The notes under the pieces were generated by a model. The model was not told the origin of the DNA. It searched no databases and saw only the letters and a list, made by a program, of their open reading frames with translations. Positions 10,302 to 19,577 of a stretch of DNA of 64,000 nucleotides are shown piece after piece. The translations under genes were made by a program, and so were the position numbers. Origin of the DNA: G963704535 sp963704535 (GTDB taxonomy: Bacteria > Chloroflexota > Chloroflexia > Chloroflexales > Roseiflexaceae); the NCBI GenBank assembly GCA_963704535.1, contig OY969916.1, positions 9,424,001 through 9,488,000 on the forward strand, written 5' to 3'. Position 1 is the stretch's first letter. The number at the start of each line of letters is the position of its first letter.

Positions 10302-12086
10302 GTGAGACGTCGCAGCACAAACATCTTTCTCATCCTCTGCGTCCTGCTGATGTGGGCAGTAATGGCGCCGCGGCCCGCCCCGGCCGCACCGGATAACCTC
10401 GTCCCCCAGCTTGACGCCGCGCCCTTCGGCCTGAACACCCACTTGGGCACCCGCTACCCTGATCTAAAGAGCATGGACGTGCCGGCCGACCTAGTCGCCG
10501 AGTCCGGCGCCGGGTGGGCTCGCGAGGACATTCAGTGGTGGCGCATTCAGCCGACCCACGACTCCTGGGATTGGAGCTTCAGCGACCAGGCCCTGCGCGA
10601 GCTGATCGCCCGCAAGATCAAGATCGTGGGCGTGATCGGCCACCCGCCGGGCTGGGCCACGCCCTATGGCGGCGACCCGGCGTCAGGGGTCTCATTCTAC
10701 GCCCCCGACCCTGAGCACTTCGCCGCGTTCGCGACCGCAGTCGCCCAACGCTATGGCCGCCACGTTCACCATTGGGAGATCTGGAACGAGCCGGACAACC
10801 CGCTGTTCTGGAAGCCCACACCCGACCCGCGTGGCTACGCGGCGCTGCTGGTGCGGACGTCGCTCGCCATCCGCAGCATCGATCCCAATGCCAAGATCCT
10901 GATCGGCGGCCTCAACCCGTTTGATATGCACTTTCTGCGCGAGATCGCCGCTGCTGGCGCGTGGAACAGCTTCGATATCATCGCCATCCACCCCTATGTC
11001 GTCCCATCATCCCCAGAGAACGGCAATATCACCGCCGCCGCCGATGGCATACGCGCGCTGGCCGCCCAATTCGGGCCGAAGCCGATCTGGGCCACCGAGG
11101 TCGGCTGGCCCAGCGGGCCTGGCGACCACAACCTCGATAACAGCATCGACGAGCAGGATCAGGCCAACTACCTGGTCCGATCGATCCTGCTGCTATGGCG
11201 CGCCGGAGTTGAGCGGATCTTCTGGTACACCCTCAAGGACGACCCCGGCAACCCCTACGGCCTGGTGGCGCACGGCTCCGGCTACACCGACTACAGCCGG
11301 CCCAAACCGGCGTTCTATGCGTTCCGCACGCTGAACCAGCAGCTTGGCGGCGCTGAGTTCGTGGGCATGCGCGATCTGTTCGAGCGAACGACGGTGCTGG
11401 ACTTCGAGGCGTTCGGGAGCTGGCGCCGGGGCGACCAACCCAACGGCAGCTTGAGTGCGACCGGCGCGGCGCAACATGGTGGCACCAGAGCCGCGCTGCT
11501 CAACTACGATTTCCCAACCGCCGGCAATGATTATGTGGTGTTCCGGCGCGCCCGCCCGATGGCCATCCCCGGCACGCCGTATGCGCTCGGCCTGTGGGTC
11601 TACGGCGACGGCTCCGGCAACACGCTCAAGCTGTGGCTGCGCGACGCGCAGGATGAGGTGCTCCAGTACACCCTTGGCACCGTCGGCGCGCCCGGCTGGC
11701 GGCTGCTCCAGGCGCCGCTCGGATCTCCGGTCGCGGCCTGGAATCGCATCGGCACGGACGGCGACGGGCGGCTCGACTTTCCGGCCCGCGTCGAGGCGAT
11801 CGTGCTCGACGACGCTCCGGATGCCTTCAGCGGCCGTGGGACGATCTACCTCGACGACCTGATCGCGATCAATGGCCGCGAAGCCTACGACCTTCAGCTA
11901 CGACGCGGTGATCTCGCGCTCGATGTCCTTTGGGCGCCGGAGCCAGTGCGCGCCCGGATCAGCACCGCTGCCACCGACGCAAGCGCGCTCGACCGCGACG
12001 GCACGCCGATGGTGGCCCCGGTGAAGCAAGCTAAAATCGCCGTCAGCCTCGGCCCTGCTCCGGTCTACGTCTTACACACTCGTTAA
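10302..12086 (+). CDS. Secreted glycoside-hydrolase-like protein (cellulase / GH39-like TIM barrel)
   Basis: GTG 10302 is preferred over an upstream in-frame ATG at 10212 because a promoter lies between them. Residues ~5-30 form a signal peptide ending near APAAPDN. The catalytic barrel shows HHWEIWNEPDNPLFW at about residue 155-170, where NEP supplies the acid/base Glu, and IWATEVGWPSG at about residue 262-272, giving the nucleophile Glu. HPYV and FWYTLKDDP are also usual in GH5/GH39-like enzymes. From about residue 370 a beta-rich domain resembling a carbohydrate-binding module completes the 594-residue protein. The target polysaccharide cannot be assigned. Confidence 0.75.
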   Translation: MRRRSTNIFLILCVLLMWAVMAPRPAPAAPDNLVPQLDAAPFGLNTHLGTRYPDLKSMDVPADLVAESGAGWAREDIQWWRIQPTHDSWDWSFSDQALRELIARKIKIVGVIGHPPGWATPYGGDPASGVSFYAPDPEHFAAFATAVAQRYGRHVHHWEIWNEPDNPLFWKPTPDPRGYAALLVRTSLAIRSIDPNAKILIGGLNPFDMHFLREIAAAGAWNSFDIIAIHPYVVPSSPENGNITAAADGIRALAAQFGPKPIWATEVGWPSGPGDHNLDNSIDEQDQANYLVRSILLLWRAGVERIFWYTLKDDPGNPYGLVAHGSGYTDYSRPKPAFYAFRTLNQQLGGAEFVGMRDLFERTTVLDFEAFGSWRRGDQPNGSLSATGAAQHGGTRAALLNYDFPTAGNDYVVFRRARPMAIPGTPYALGLWVYGDGSGNTLKLWLRDAQDEVLQYTLGTVGAPGWRLLQAPLGSPVAAWNRIGTDGDGRLDFPARVEAIVLDDAPDAFSGRGTIYLDDLIAINGREAYDLQLRRGDLALDVLWAPEPVRARISTAATDASALDRDGTPMVAPVKQAKIAVSLGPAPVYVLHTR

Positions 12087-12107
12087 GAAAACCGCAATTC
12101 TTAGAAA

Positions 12108-12199
12108 CTGTTTGAAAAGGGCATTGTCTCGCCTGCGATCTGTGGTGGAAGTAGGATTCTTGAGGGGCGGCCCCCTCAAGCTCCCCCCTTTCAAACAGT
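12108..12199. repeat. TTGAGGGG-type palindromic repeat with long outer arms
   Basis: Outer arms CTGTTTGAAAAGGG and CCCTTTCAAACAG enclose the core CTTGAGGGG...CCCCTCAAG (12159-12180). The rest of the 12087-12441 gap holds only AT-richer sequence with a TATAAT at 12364-12369 that lacks a clear -35 box. Confidence 0.75.
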
Positions 12200-12441
12200 C
12201 TCTTAAACATCCCATCTAGGGAAACGTGAAGCATGAGGTCGCAGTGGGTTCCCGATTCACCTTAACCGTATCTATACTATTCACTATAGTACCAGAGTCC
12301 TGTTTTTCTCATAATGTAACCTTGTAGTAACGGCCAGGACTAGCGGCACGACAAACGACATGCTATAATTTTCTGTACGGAGGTGGATGGCCAAGGGCGA
12401 TCCGCACAGCAGCCGAAAATAGCCCCCTTGCCAGAATCGTT

Positions 12442-13515
12442 ATGTTTGATCACGACACGTGGCGGCAGCAGATCGCTGATCGCCTTAATGGTTTCGCTCG
12501 TAACCCCCGCCAGGAGATGCAGCTCGCCGGGGCGCCAACTGTGCTGTGCTACCTGGCGACGCGGACGCTGGAGCCGTTCCTGGATGCATTCCAGCACGAG
12601 CCGATCGCCGCTGTCATCGCGCTGGCCGATATCACGCGTGGCCCTGGCGCGGACCAGATCGTCAAGCGTGCGACCCGGATGCGGTATCAATCGGCCGTGC
12701 AGATCGAGCGCGAGCTGCGGGCCAGCAAGGATATCCGCATCTCGGTCGAGCAGTTATTGATCGTGCTCCAGACCGTCTCGCTGGTGCGCCAGCGCCTGAA
12801 CGGCTCGCGCGAGGAGTGGGTGCGATCAATGCTTGAGCGCGAACTAGATACCTTCCCCGGCGAGTTCGGGCAATTGCGGCGGATTCTGACCGACCCAGGC
12901 TGGCACACCCGCTATGAGGGATTGAACGGACTGCGTAGTCGCCAGGGTCGCTACACCCCCGCCGACCTGGTCCTGATCCATGATGGCCTGAGCGATAGCG
13001 CGGCGCACGTTCGCTCGGCGGCGGCTCGCATGCTGGGCCTGATCGCCGAGCCCCCGCCGGCGCTGCTGTTGAAGACGCTGGTGCGGGTGGCGCTGCACGA
13101 CTGTGATGCCGAAACGCGCTTCGCCGCCGCGCGCGCCATTGGGCTGCTGCGCGAGCATGTGACTTCACCGCAACTGCTTGACCATCTCTCGTCATGTCTT
13201 TTTGACGACGACGGCTTCGTGCGCTCGTCGGCGGCGCTGGTGCTTGGCCAGCTTGGCGAGATGGCCGGCGCTCCGATGCTGGTGAAGAACCTGGTCCGGC
13301 TGCTCGACGATCCCGACGCCTACGCCCGCGAGGCCGCCGCTCGCGCCCTCGGTCGGGTCGGCTTGCCGGCCGCCACACCTGATGTGTTGGCCTCGCTTAT
13401 GCGGGCGGCCCAGGACGGCGAGCTGACCGTCCACGAGGCCGCGACGGACTCGCTCGCCCATCTACGCGAGGTGCTGCGCGCCGCGGCCCCGCTCCAGCTC
13501 GCCGCGTCGGCATAG
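12442..13515 (+). CDS. HEAT-repeat protein
   Basis: 357 residues from ATG 12442. The N-terminal ~180 residues are helical and unassigned. From about residue 175 to 350 at least five HEAT-type helical hairpins repeat, each with a D-x-x-x-x-VR-x-x-AA-x-x-LG pattern (for example SAAARMLGLIAE, FAAARAIGLL, SSAALVLGQLGE, REAAARALGRVG). Such solenoids mediate protein-protein contacts; no catalytic residues are visible. There is no clear Shine-Dalgarno sequence at this start. The next gene is on the other strand and converges. Confidence 0.75.
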   Translation: MFDHDTWRQQIADRLNGFARNPRQEMQLAGAPTVLCYLATRTLEPFLDAFQHEPIAAVIALADITRGPGADQIVKRATRMRYQSAVQIERELRASKDIRISVEQLLIVLQTVSLVRQRLNGSREEWVRSMLERELDTFPGEFGQLRRILTDPGWHTRYEGLNGLRSRQGRYTPADLVLIHDGLSDSAAHVRSAAARMLGLIAEPPPALLLKTLVRVALHDCDAETRFAAARAIGLLREHVTSPQLLDHLSSCLFDDDGFVRSSAALVLGQLGEMAGAPMLVKNLVRLLDDPDAYAREAAARALGRVGLPAATPDVLASLMRAAQDGELTVHEAATDSLAHLREVLRAAAPLQLAASA

Positions 13516-13539
13516 TCTTCCCGCAACCACAGATACATA

Positions 13540-13594
13540 GGGGATAGAAGATAGAGGATAGCCGGAAAGGGCCATCCTCTATCCTCCATCTTCG
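13540..13594. repeat. Heptanucleotide-type inverted repeat GATAGAGGATAG
   Basis: GAAGATAGAGGATAG is followed by a short loop and the complement CATCCTCTATCCTCCATCTTC. The block separates two convergent genes. The minus-strand permease gene runs into it, taking its last codons (EDGG) and its stop from the repeat. The same family occurs at 20985-21020. Confidence 0.75.
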
Positions 13595-14514
13595 GAGGTC
13601 GCCGCTGGCGAATGCGGCGCCTCGCCGGGCTGGCCGGAGGGTGCCGGTCGCAGCATCCGCAGGCTGAAGAAGATCAGGATCGCGCTGAAAATCAGGCTCA
13701 GCACGACATAGGCGATCCAGGGGCTCGGCACTACGATCGACGCGCCACCCAGGCCGCGCGAGGCATCGACCGTGGTGAAGAAGGGATTCTGCCCGCTGGT
13801 GAGGTAGGCTTCCGTCAGCCCAAGCGCAATGAATGGGTGCGCGGAGATAAAAGCGCCGCCGACATAGATGAACAGCGCCGACGTGAACAGATCGCTGGGC
13901 GTGCCGCGCATGAAGATCAGCGAGAAGACCACCCATAGAAACGGTATCCCCAGCAGCATCAGCGCGATCGACCCGAGCGAGAAGCTTGTCGCGCCCAGCG
14001 AGCTGCGCATCAATGCTGACCAGAACAAGCCGATCGTCGCGTAGAAGATCGCGGTGACCATCAGGCCGATCAGCGCGATCACCACCTCGGCCAGGGTCAC
14101 GCCGCCGAAGAGAAACGCCAGGCTCATCACCGGGACCACCGCCAGGACCATCAGCAGCGCGAAGGCCAGCGCCGACGCCAGCTTGCCCCAGACGATCTGC
14201 CAGGGCGAAAGCAGCGAGGAGATCAGGAGGTCGTAGGATTGGCGCTCCTTCTCCCCGGCGATGCTGCCGGCCGTCAGCGCCGGCGTGATCAAACACACCT
14301 CGATCAGCGCGACCGCTGCGATGGTCAGAAACAGGGTCTTGCCGATATACCGCCCGGCGTTGAGGTCGCTGGTGGAGGTGCTGGCGATCGCCATGTAGAG
14401 CAACAGCGTCACGACGCTCAGGATCCCCAGGTAGATCGTCAGCAGTACAAACGCGCGCGCACCCCGCATACGGCTACGCAGCTCTTTGACAAGGATCGGG
14501 TTGAACTCAGCCAT
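13579..14514 (-). CDS. ABC-2 type transporter permease
   Basis: 311 residues from ATG 14514. It starts MAEFNPILVKELRSRMRG, the amphipathic beginning usual for ABC-2 permeases. Six hydrophobic segments follow (about residues 20-40, 58-80, 105-135, 140-165, 175-200 and 260-285). It lies 17 bp downstream of the ATPase gene on the same strand, so the two form an export unit. The substrate is unknown. The stop lies inside a repeat. Confidence 0.85.
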   Translation of the reverse strand: MAEFNPILVKELRSRMRGARAFVLLTIYLGILSVVTLLLYMAIASTSTSDLNAGRYIGKTLFLTIAAVALIEVCLITPALTAGSIAGEKERQSYDLLISSLLSPWQIVWGKLASALAFALLMVLAVVPVMSLAFLFGGVTLAEVVIALIGLMVTAIFYATIGLFWSALMRSSLGATSFSLGSIALMLLGIPFLWVVFSLIFMRGTPSDLFTSALFIYVGGAFISAHPFIALGLTEAYLTSGQNPFFTTVDASRGLGGASIVVPSPWIAYVVLSLIFSAILIFFSLRMLRPAPSGQPGEAPHSPAATSEDGG

Positions 14515-14531
14515 GATCGCGATCCTCCTGG

Positions 14532-15590
14532 TTACTGCACCAAACCCTTGGTCACATGCATAAAAATATCTTCCAGGTCGCCGGACTGCTCGGCGAAGCG
14601 CGTCACGACGATGCTGTTCGAGACAAGCAGCGTCAGCAGTTCGCCCATTTGGCGTTCATCGCCGGTGAAATCGACCAGCAGCGTGAGCGGCTCGTCGGGC
14701 GCGGGGGCGGGCTGCGTGTCGGTCGGCGCCGTCTCCGGCGCTGCGACCGGCGCATCTGCGGCGGGCGCAGCTTCGAGGGCCGCCGGATCACCGTTGTCGG
14801 TCACGATCTGGCCGTCGCGCCGGACGTTGAGCACTCCGGGGTGGTCGCGCAGCAGTGCCCCGGCGCGCGCGGCCTCGTTCAGCACCCGCAGTTCCAGCGT
14901 GCGGTGCGGCTGGAGCGAGCGCAGGATCGTCTGGACATCGCCGGAGGCGAGCAGACAGCCCCGCTCGATGATCCCGATGTGGGTACACATCTCGGCAAGC
15001 TCGGTGAGGATGTGCGAGCTAATCATGATCGTCTTGCCGAGCGCGCGAAGCTCCTTGAGCAGCTCGCGCAGCTCGATTCGGGCGCGCGGGTCCAGCCCGC
15101 TGGCCGGCTCGTCGAGGATCAGCAGCCGCGGGTCGTGCATCATCGTGCGTGCCAAGCTCAGGCGCTGCTTCATGCCACGCGATAGGGTCATCACAAACTC
15201 ATCGCGCTTGTGACTGAGGTCGACCAGATCCAACAGCTCGCCGATCAGGGTGGTGCGCCGTTGGAGCGTCACGCCATAGGCGCGGCCGAAGAAATCGAGG
15301 TACTCCCAGGCTTTCATGTTGTCGTAGACGCCGAAGAAATCGGGCATGAACCCGACCATCTTACGAACCCCGTGCGGGTCGGTCAGCACCGAGTTGCCAC
15401 AGACCCACGCCTCGCCGCTGCTCGGCAGCAGCAGTGTGGTCAGAATTCGCATGGAGGTGGTTTTGCCGGCGCCGTTGGGACCAATAAAGCCATAGATCGC
15501 GCCCTCGGGAATCTGGAGGTTGAGATGATCGAGGGCCAGCGTGGAACCGTAGCGGCGGGTCAGGTTGCGGGTCTCGACGATTATGGACAT
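14532..15590 (-). CDS. ABC transporter ATP-binding protein (ABC-2 exporter)
   Basis: The start is set at ATG 15590 (MSIIVETRNLTRRYGST), because the ABC domain begins there and GGAG lies 8 bp upstream; the open frame continues further 5'. Walker A is GPNGAGKTTS, the signature is LSRGMKQRLSLAR, Walker B is LLILDEPASGLD, and the switch His is in ISSHIL. After residue ~220 a variable domain is interrupted by an Ala/Pro-rich stretch (residues ~265-300). 352 residues. It powers the permease encoded 17 bp downstream. Confidence 0.9.
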   Translation of the reverse strand: MSIIVETRNLTRRYGSTLALDHLNLQIPEGAIYGFIGPNGAGKTTSMRILTTLLLPSSGEAWVCGNSVLTDPHGVRKMVGFMPDFFGVYDNMKAWEYLDFFGRAYGVTLQRRTTLIGELLDLVDLSHKRDEFVMTLSRGMKQRLSLARTMMHDPRLLILDEPASGLDPRARIELRELLKELRALGKTIMISSHILTELAEMCTHIGIIERGCLLASGDVQTILRSLQPHRTLELRVLNEAARAGALLRDHPGVLNVRRDGQIVTDNGDPAALEAAPAADAPVAAPETAPTDTQPAPAPDEPLTLLVDFTGDERQMGELLTLLVSNSIVVTRFAEQSGDLEDIFMHVTKGLVQ

Positions 15591-15754
15591 CGCGGCTCCA
15601 GTTCGCGCTCTTGCGCATACGCGGCTGAACGAGACGAAACGGTTTATGGCCCTGTATGATACCCTGTTTTCGACCAACCATCCAACTGCGTGGCGGCCGA
15701 CTTCCAGGCAGGCCATCCCCTGTCCTATGCTACAATGGGCAGCACAATAGTGAT

Positions 15755-15793
15755 AAGGGGTGGTTTGGAGGGGCAACCCCTCCAAGCTTCCCT
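15755..15793. repeat. TTGGAGGGG-type palindromic repeat (variant)
   Basis: TTGGAGGGG (15765-15773) and CCCCTCCAA (15777-15785) around CAA. It is a variant of the TTGAGGGG family, lying between divergent genes. Confidence 0.6.
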
Positions 15794-15840
15794 ACCTGCC
15801 GCAATCACTGTGGTGAACCGCTAGATATTGTATCATCAGA

Positions 15841-16938
15841 TTGAAAGTACAGCCTGTGTCCACTGAAGGATTGGATCAGAAATCCACTGCCGATCTCGTC
15901 GGCGCCGGCCTACCCGATCGCCCCTGGATGATATTCTTCAGCGAACTCGACGGCGAGGCGCTGCTTGGGCTGCTGCGAACGCCTGGCCTACTTGACACCC
16001 TGGCCGCGCTGGGGGCGGGCGTGGCGATGGCGCTGCCGTGGTTCGATGACGGGCGGGCGGCGACGGCGCGGCTCCTGAATGAGCATGGCATCCGGCTGGT
16101 GGCGTGGCTGCTGCTGCCGCCGGGGGAGGGCTTCTCCTTCAATCTACAGAACTACCCGCAGGCGATTGCCCGGTACCGCGCCTTTCACTGCTGGGCTCAG
16201 GAGCACGACCTGCGCTTCGAGGCGGTCGGCCTGGATATTGAGCCGCCGCTGGTCGAGGTGCTATGGGAAGAGCGGCTGAGTCTGCGCGAGGTCGTCAGGC
16301 GGCTGTGGCTGGCCCGTGACAATGCGCTCTACCCCTCGGCGCAGGCGGCCTACCTTGAGCTGCTCGCCGCGATCCGCCACGACGGCTACGAGGTCCATAC
16401 CTACCAGATGCCGGTGATTGCCGACGACCGGCGCAGCGGTACGACCCTGGTCCAACGCGCGCTGGATATTGTGGACCTGCCCTCGGACGTGGACGTGCTG
16501 ATGTGCTCCAGTTGCGTGCCGATCGAGCGGGTCGGCGGCGACCTTGGCGGCGCGCTGGTCGCCAGCTACGGCCCGGCCGCCGACGCGATCGGGCTCGGCA
16601 GCACCAATGGCGACACGGGGACCGATGCGCCGCCGCGATTGCCCTGGCCTGCGCTGCGGCGCGACCTGCTGCTGGCCGCCCAGCACACCGACACGATCTA
16701 TGTGTTCTCGCTGGAGGATTGCGCCGCGCGTGGGCTGTTGCCGCAGATCGCCGCGCTGGATTGGATGGCGCCGGCCCGCGCCGTCTTCCGCAGGCAGGCG
16801 CTGATCAGTGCGCTGCGCCTGCTGCTGGTCGCGATCCTGCTGGCGGGACGCTTCGGGGGCACGACGCTGGCCTGGGCCGGGTGGGGGCTGGCCCTCGCGC
16901 TATGGCTGCGTGGGCGCCGGCGCGGGCCACCTCGGTAG
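15841..16938 (+). CDS. Uncharacterised protein with barrel-like soluble part and C-terminal membrane anchor
   Basis: TTG 15841 is the longest start; GTG 15856 is an alternative. The soluble part (residues ~20-310) contains motifs suggestive of a TIM barrel (IRLVAWLLLPPG, FEAVGLDIEPP, YEVHTYQMPVI, DVLMCSSC). Two hydrophobic segments at about residues 320-355 end in a basic tail (RGRRRGPPR). I do not recognise the family. The D-x-E pattern in GLDIEPP would suit a glycosidase-like active site, but that is speculation. Confidence 0.6.
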   Translation: MKVQPVSTEGLDQKSTADLVGAGLPDRPWMIFFSELDGEALLGLLRTPGLLDTLAALGAGVAMALPWFDDGRAATARLLNEHGIRLVAWLLLPPGEGFSFNLQNYPQAIARYRAFHCWAQEHDLRFEAVGLDIEPPLVEVLWEERLSLREVVRRLWLARDNALYPSAQAAYLELLAAIRHDGYEVHTYQMPVIADDRRSGTTLVQRALDIVDLPSDVDVLMCSSCVPIERVGGDLGGALVASYGPAADAIGLGSTNGDTGTDAPPRLPWPALRRDLLLAAQHTDTIYVFSLEDCAARGLLPQIAALDWMAPARAVFRRQALISALRLLLVAILLAGRFGGTTLAWAGWGLALALWLRGRRRGPPR

Positions 16939-16948
16939 CAATGCCGCC

Positions 16949-17320
16949 CTATCGACGTTCCCAGGTGATCACGACCGCGCCGAGGACGACGATCAAGGCG
17001 CCCAGGATACGATTCGGAGTCACATGCTCATTGAGGATAAACCGCGCCGGAATCATGCCGACGACGTAGCTTAGGGCCAGCAGCGGGTAGGCGAAGGAAA
17101 AGTCGGCCCGCGAGATCACGCCCAGCCAGAACAGCGCCCCGCTGAAGATTAGAGCAAACCCCAGCACGACGCGCCACTCGGTGAAGGTGCGCAGGAGCAC
17201 CGGCGGCTGAAGCGAAAACGCGCCGACCTCGGACCGAACCTCGTTCATCCCCAGCTTGAGCAGCACCTCGCCGGTGACAGTCAGGCTGATGGCGATCAGC
17301 AGCAGGATATAGATCAGCAT
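16949..17320 (-). CDS. EamA/SMR-like small membrane transporter
   Basis: About 123 residues with four hydrophobic helices, starting MLIYILLLIAISLTVTGEVLL and containing GVISRADFSFAYPLLALSYV and LGALIVVLGAVVITW. Its length and Glu in helix 1 fit the small multidrug resistance / single-EamA-unit transporters, which work as dimers. A GTG at 17332 is an alternative start. The substrate is unknown. Confidence 0.7.
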   Translation of the reverse strand: MLIYILLLIAISLTVTGEVLLKLGMNEVRSEVGAFSLQPPVLLRTFTEWRVVLGFALIFSGALFWLGVISRADFSFAYPLLALSYVVGMIPARFILNEHVTPNRILGALIVVLGAVVITWERR

Positions 17321-17340
17321 GTTGAATCTCACAGCAATCC

Positions 17341-17526
17341 TTATAATTTGGTTAGGTGGGGTTTTGGGGAGGGCGATGCCCTCCCCAAGCCCCTCCCGCT
17401 CTTTATAACTTGGGTGGGTGGGGTTTTGGGGAGGGCGATGCCCTCCCCAAGCCCCTCCCGCTCTTTATAACTTGGGTGGGTGGGGTTTTGGGGAGGGCGA
17501 TGCCCTCCCCAAGCCCCTCCCTTCTT
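17341..17526. repeat. 62-bp tandem repeat, three copies, each with a stem-loop
   Basis: Units start at 17341, 17403 and 17465. Each has TTATAAYTTGG, a G-rich run, and the hairpin GGGGAGGGC-GAT-GCCCTCCCC. Copies 2 and 3 are nearly identical. This is a relative of the TTGAGGGG family, between two convergent/tandem minus-strand genes. Confidence 0.85.
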
Positions 17527-17527
17527 T

Positions 17528-18145
17528 TTAGATAGCGTCACGCCGGAGAACATAGACCTGGTAGTCGCAGATCCCACTCCTTGTCGGATATGTCAGTACG
17601 GTGCTGAAGCCATCCTCCAGCAGCGCGCGGTAATCGTCGTCGCTGCGGATGAAGCCGCCGCGGTCGAGCCAGTGCATCAGGTGCCCGGCGACATTCCAGT
17701 GGTCGGGCGGCGGGATGTCCTCCAGCACCAGCAGCGTGGCGCCCGGCTTGAGGATGCGGCGCAGCTCGGCGACTGTGGCACGCACCAGGTCGTCGGGCAT
17801 GTGGTGGAAGACGCCCAGCACCAGCGCGGCGTCGAAGTACTCATCGGCGAAGCCGAGCGCGGCGCCGCTCATGACGGCGAACTGCCCAGGGTAGGTGCGG
17901 CTGGCGTAACGAATATAGTGGGCGGCCAGATCGACGCCGGCATAGAACGCTGGCGGGAAGCAGGGCGCGAACTCCCCAGTGCCGCAGCCGAAGTCGAGGA
18001 ACCTGCGCTGCCCGACGTCGCTCCAGGGCGCCAGCTCACGGTCGATCACCTGCTTCTCGCCCCGAAAGCCGGCCTCGACGATCCGGCGCAGGACGTTCCA
18101 GGCCTGGGGGTTCTCGGACACTCGGTCGAGGGTTTGTTGGATCAT
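17528..18145 (-). CDS. Class I SAM-dependent methyltransferase
   Basis: Start ATG 18145 (MIQQTLDRVSENPQ) overlaps the previous stop as ATGA, which signals translational coupling. The SAM motif is LDFGCGTGEFAP (residues ~48-58), with YAGVDLA as motif II and LVLGVFHHMP as motif IV. 205 residues. The acceptor is unknown. It follows a second methyltransferase, so the pair may act in one modification pathway. Confidence 0.85.
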   Translation of the reverse strand: MIQQTLDRVSENPQAWNVLRRIVEAGFRGEKQVIDRELAPWSDVGQRRFLDFGCGTGEFAPCFPPAFYAGVDLAAHYIRYASRTYPGQFAVMSGAALGFADEYFDAALVLGVFHHMPDDLVRATVAELRRILKPGATLLVLEDIPPPDHWNVAGHLMHWLDRGGFIRSDDDYRALLEDGFSTVLTYPTRSGICDYQVYVLRRDAI

Positions 18146-18891
18146 ATTACGGACTCGTGGGCCAGGCAGACGATCGAGAGACCGACCGGGAACGAGCGCC
18201 CGCGCGCCAGCCAGGCGGCCTCGGCGGCCAGCGGCCAGCGCAACGCCTCGTTGATCAGCGGCGAAGGCAGGGCCAGGTCGGAGTCGTGCCGCTCCAGCGC
18301 CGGCAGTACCCGCTCGATCAGCCGCTGCGCCAGCGGCAGCGGAAAGAGCAGGCTGTTGATATACGAGCAACGCTCAACGATGAAGCCGTGCGCCTGTAGT
18401 AGTGCCCGCGCCTGGCCGGCGGTATAGCGCCGCCGCGTATGGACGGCGCGATCGTGCTTGGAGCGCAGGAACTCATATGCCGGCAGGCGGATGAGCAGGC
18501 GCCCGCCCGGCCGCAGCACCCGCCGCGTCTCGCACAGCGCCTGGGCCTCGTCCAGGACGGCGCGGTGGTAGAGCACGTCGAACGACGTCACCAGGTCGAA
18601 GCTGGCGTCGGCGAAGGGGATCTCAAGGACCGATCCGCGCGCCAGCACGCCGGGCAGCCGCGGGCCGCCAAGCGCGACCGCCTCGGCCGCCAGGTCGATG
18701 CCCACCACCGCGCCGTAGCGGCGCAGAAAGAGTGCATTGCCGCCGGTGCCGCAACCGGCATCCAGGATGCGCAGATCACGCCGGCCGCCGTAGACCGGGT
18801 CGAGCAGGGCGGCGGCGATCGCGCGCATCCCGCCGTACCACCAGTGCCGGTCCTCAACCGCCGCCATGATCGTGTATTCAGAACGTTCCAT
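18142..18891 (-). CDS. Class I SAM-dependent methyltransferase
   Basis: Start ATG 18891 (MERSEYTIMAAVEDRHWWY), since EDRHWWY is the usual N-terminal hallmark of this group. SAM motif I is RILDAGCGTGGNALFL, motif II VVGIDLAAEA, and the late motif VLRPGGRLLIRLPA. The C-terminal half (YINSLLFPLPLAQRL) is typical of glycan- or lipid-related methyltransferases. 249 residues. It is coupled to the downstream methyltransferase by a 4-bp overlap. Confidence 0.85.
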   Translation of the reverse strand: MERSEYTIMAAVEDRHWWYGGMRAIAAALLDPVYGGRRDLRILDAGCGTGGNALFLRRYGAVVGIDLAAEAVALGGPRLPGVLARGSVLEIPFADASFDLVTSFDVLYHRAVLDEAQALCETRRVLRPGGRLLIRLPAYEFLRSKHDRAVHTRRRYTAGQARALLQAHGFIVERCSYINSLLFPLPLAQRLIERVLPALERHDSDLALPSPLINEALRWPLAAEAAWLARGRSFPVGLSIVCLAHESVI

Positions 18892-19213
18892 GCGACCTAG
18901 TGTTCTCTCAAGTGATAACGTAGGGAATAGCAAACGGATCAGACGGATCGAGCCGATCTGTACGGATCAGGAAAAAGAAGCCATCCGTGGACATCCGCTC
19001 CATCCGTAGCATCCGTGTTCCATGGCCGAGCAGCTCCTTTGGAAATGCACTAGCTATCAGGCACTCGACCTTCAACGGGCGGGACGCAGTGTACCAAAAA
19101 AGCCCCGATCGGGCAACATTGGCTGCCGGCGATCGGTGCCACGCTGATGTGATACAATGGCTTGGGTCAAATGCGCCGTATGGGCGGGCCGAGCGCGCTC
19201 AGGAGGTTCTGTC
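18892..19213. other. Intergenic region with ACGGATC / CATCCGT repeats
   Basis: Between divergent genes. At 18935-19020 short words ACGGATC and their complement CATCCG(T) recur about eight times, giving a self-complementary block. No gene or clear promoter was recognised; a TACAAT at 19153-19158 could be a -10 box for the YkgJ-like gene. Confidence 0.5.
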
Positions 19214-19486
19214 GTGGAGTGTCGCGTAGGGTGCGGCGCATGCTGCATCGCCCCGTCGATCTCGTCGCCCATTCCTGGGATGCCTTATGGGAAGCCGGCC
19301 GGCATACGCTGCGCGCAGCTCACGGCGGACAACCGCTGCAAGCTTTTCGGCAAGCCGGAGCGCCCAGCCGTGTGTGCCAGCCTACGACCGGCGCCGGAGA
19401 TGTGCGGGCGGACGGCGCACGAGGCGTATCTGTGGCTGACGCAACTTGAGCGCGCGACCGCGCCGGAACCCCCTGTGACAAGATGA
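19214..19486 (+). CDS. YkgJ/UPF0153-type cysteine-cluster protein
   Basis: GTG 19214 is chosen because AGGAGG ends 7 bp upstream. The 90-residue product has CRVGCGACCIAPSISSPIPG near the N-terminus and further Cys at RCAQL, RCKLF, AVCASL and EMCGR, the pattern of the zinc/iron-chelating YkgJ family (YeiW-like). Function is not established for the family. The next genes follow on the same strand. Confidence 0.8.
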   Translation: MECRVGCGACCIAPSISSPIPGMPYGKPAGIRCAQLTADNRCKLFGKPERPAVCASLRPAPEMCGRTAHEAYLWLTQLERATAPEPPVTR

Positions 19487-19555
19487 CAAGATGACAAGAT
19501 GACGTAACATTCACCACGCAACACGCAACACGCAACACGCAACACGTATCACGAC
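19477..19555. repeat. Simple tandem repeats TGACAAGA (8 bp) and ACGCAAC (7 bp)
   Basis: Three and a half copies of TGACAAGA overlap the end of the YkgJ-like gene, so its C-terminal codons and stop fall in the repeat. Four copies of ACGCAAC follow. The 8-bp family recurs in the opposite orientation at 28368-28402. Confidence 0.8.
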
Positions 19556-19577
19556 CAGGAAAACCGGAGGTAGAGAG

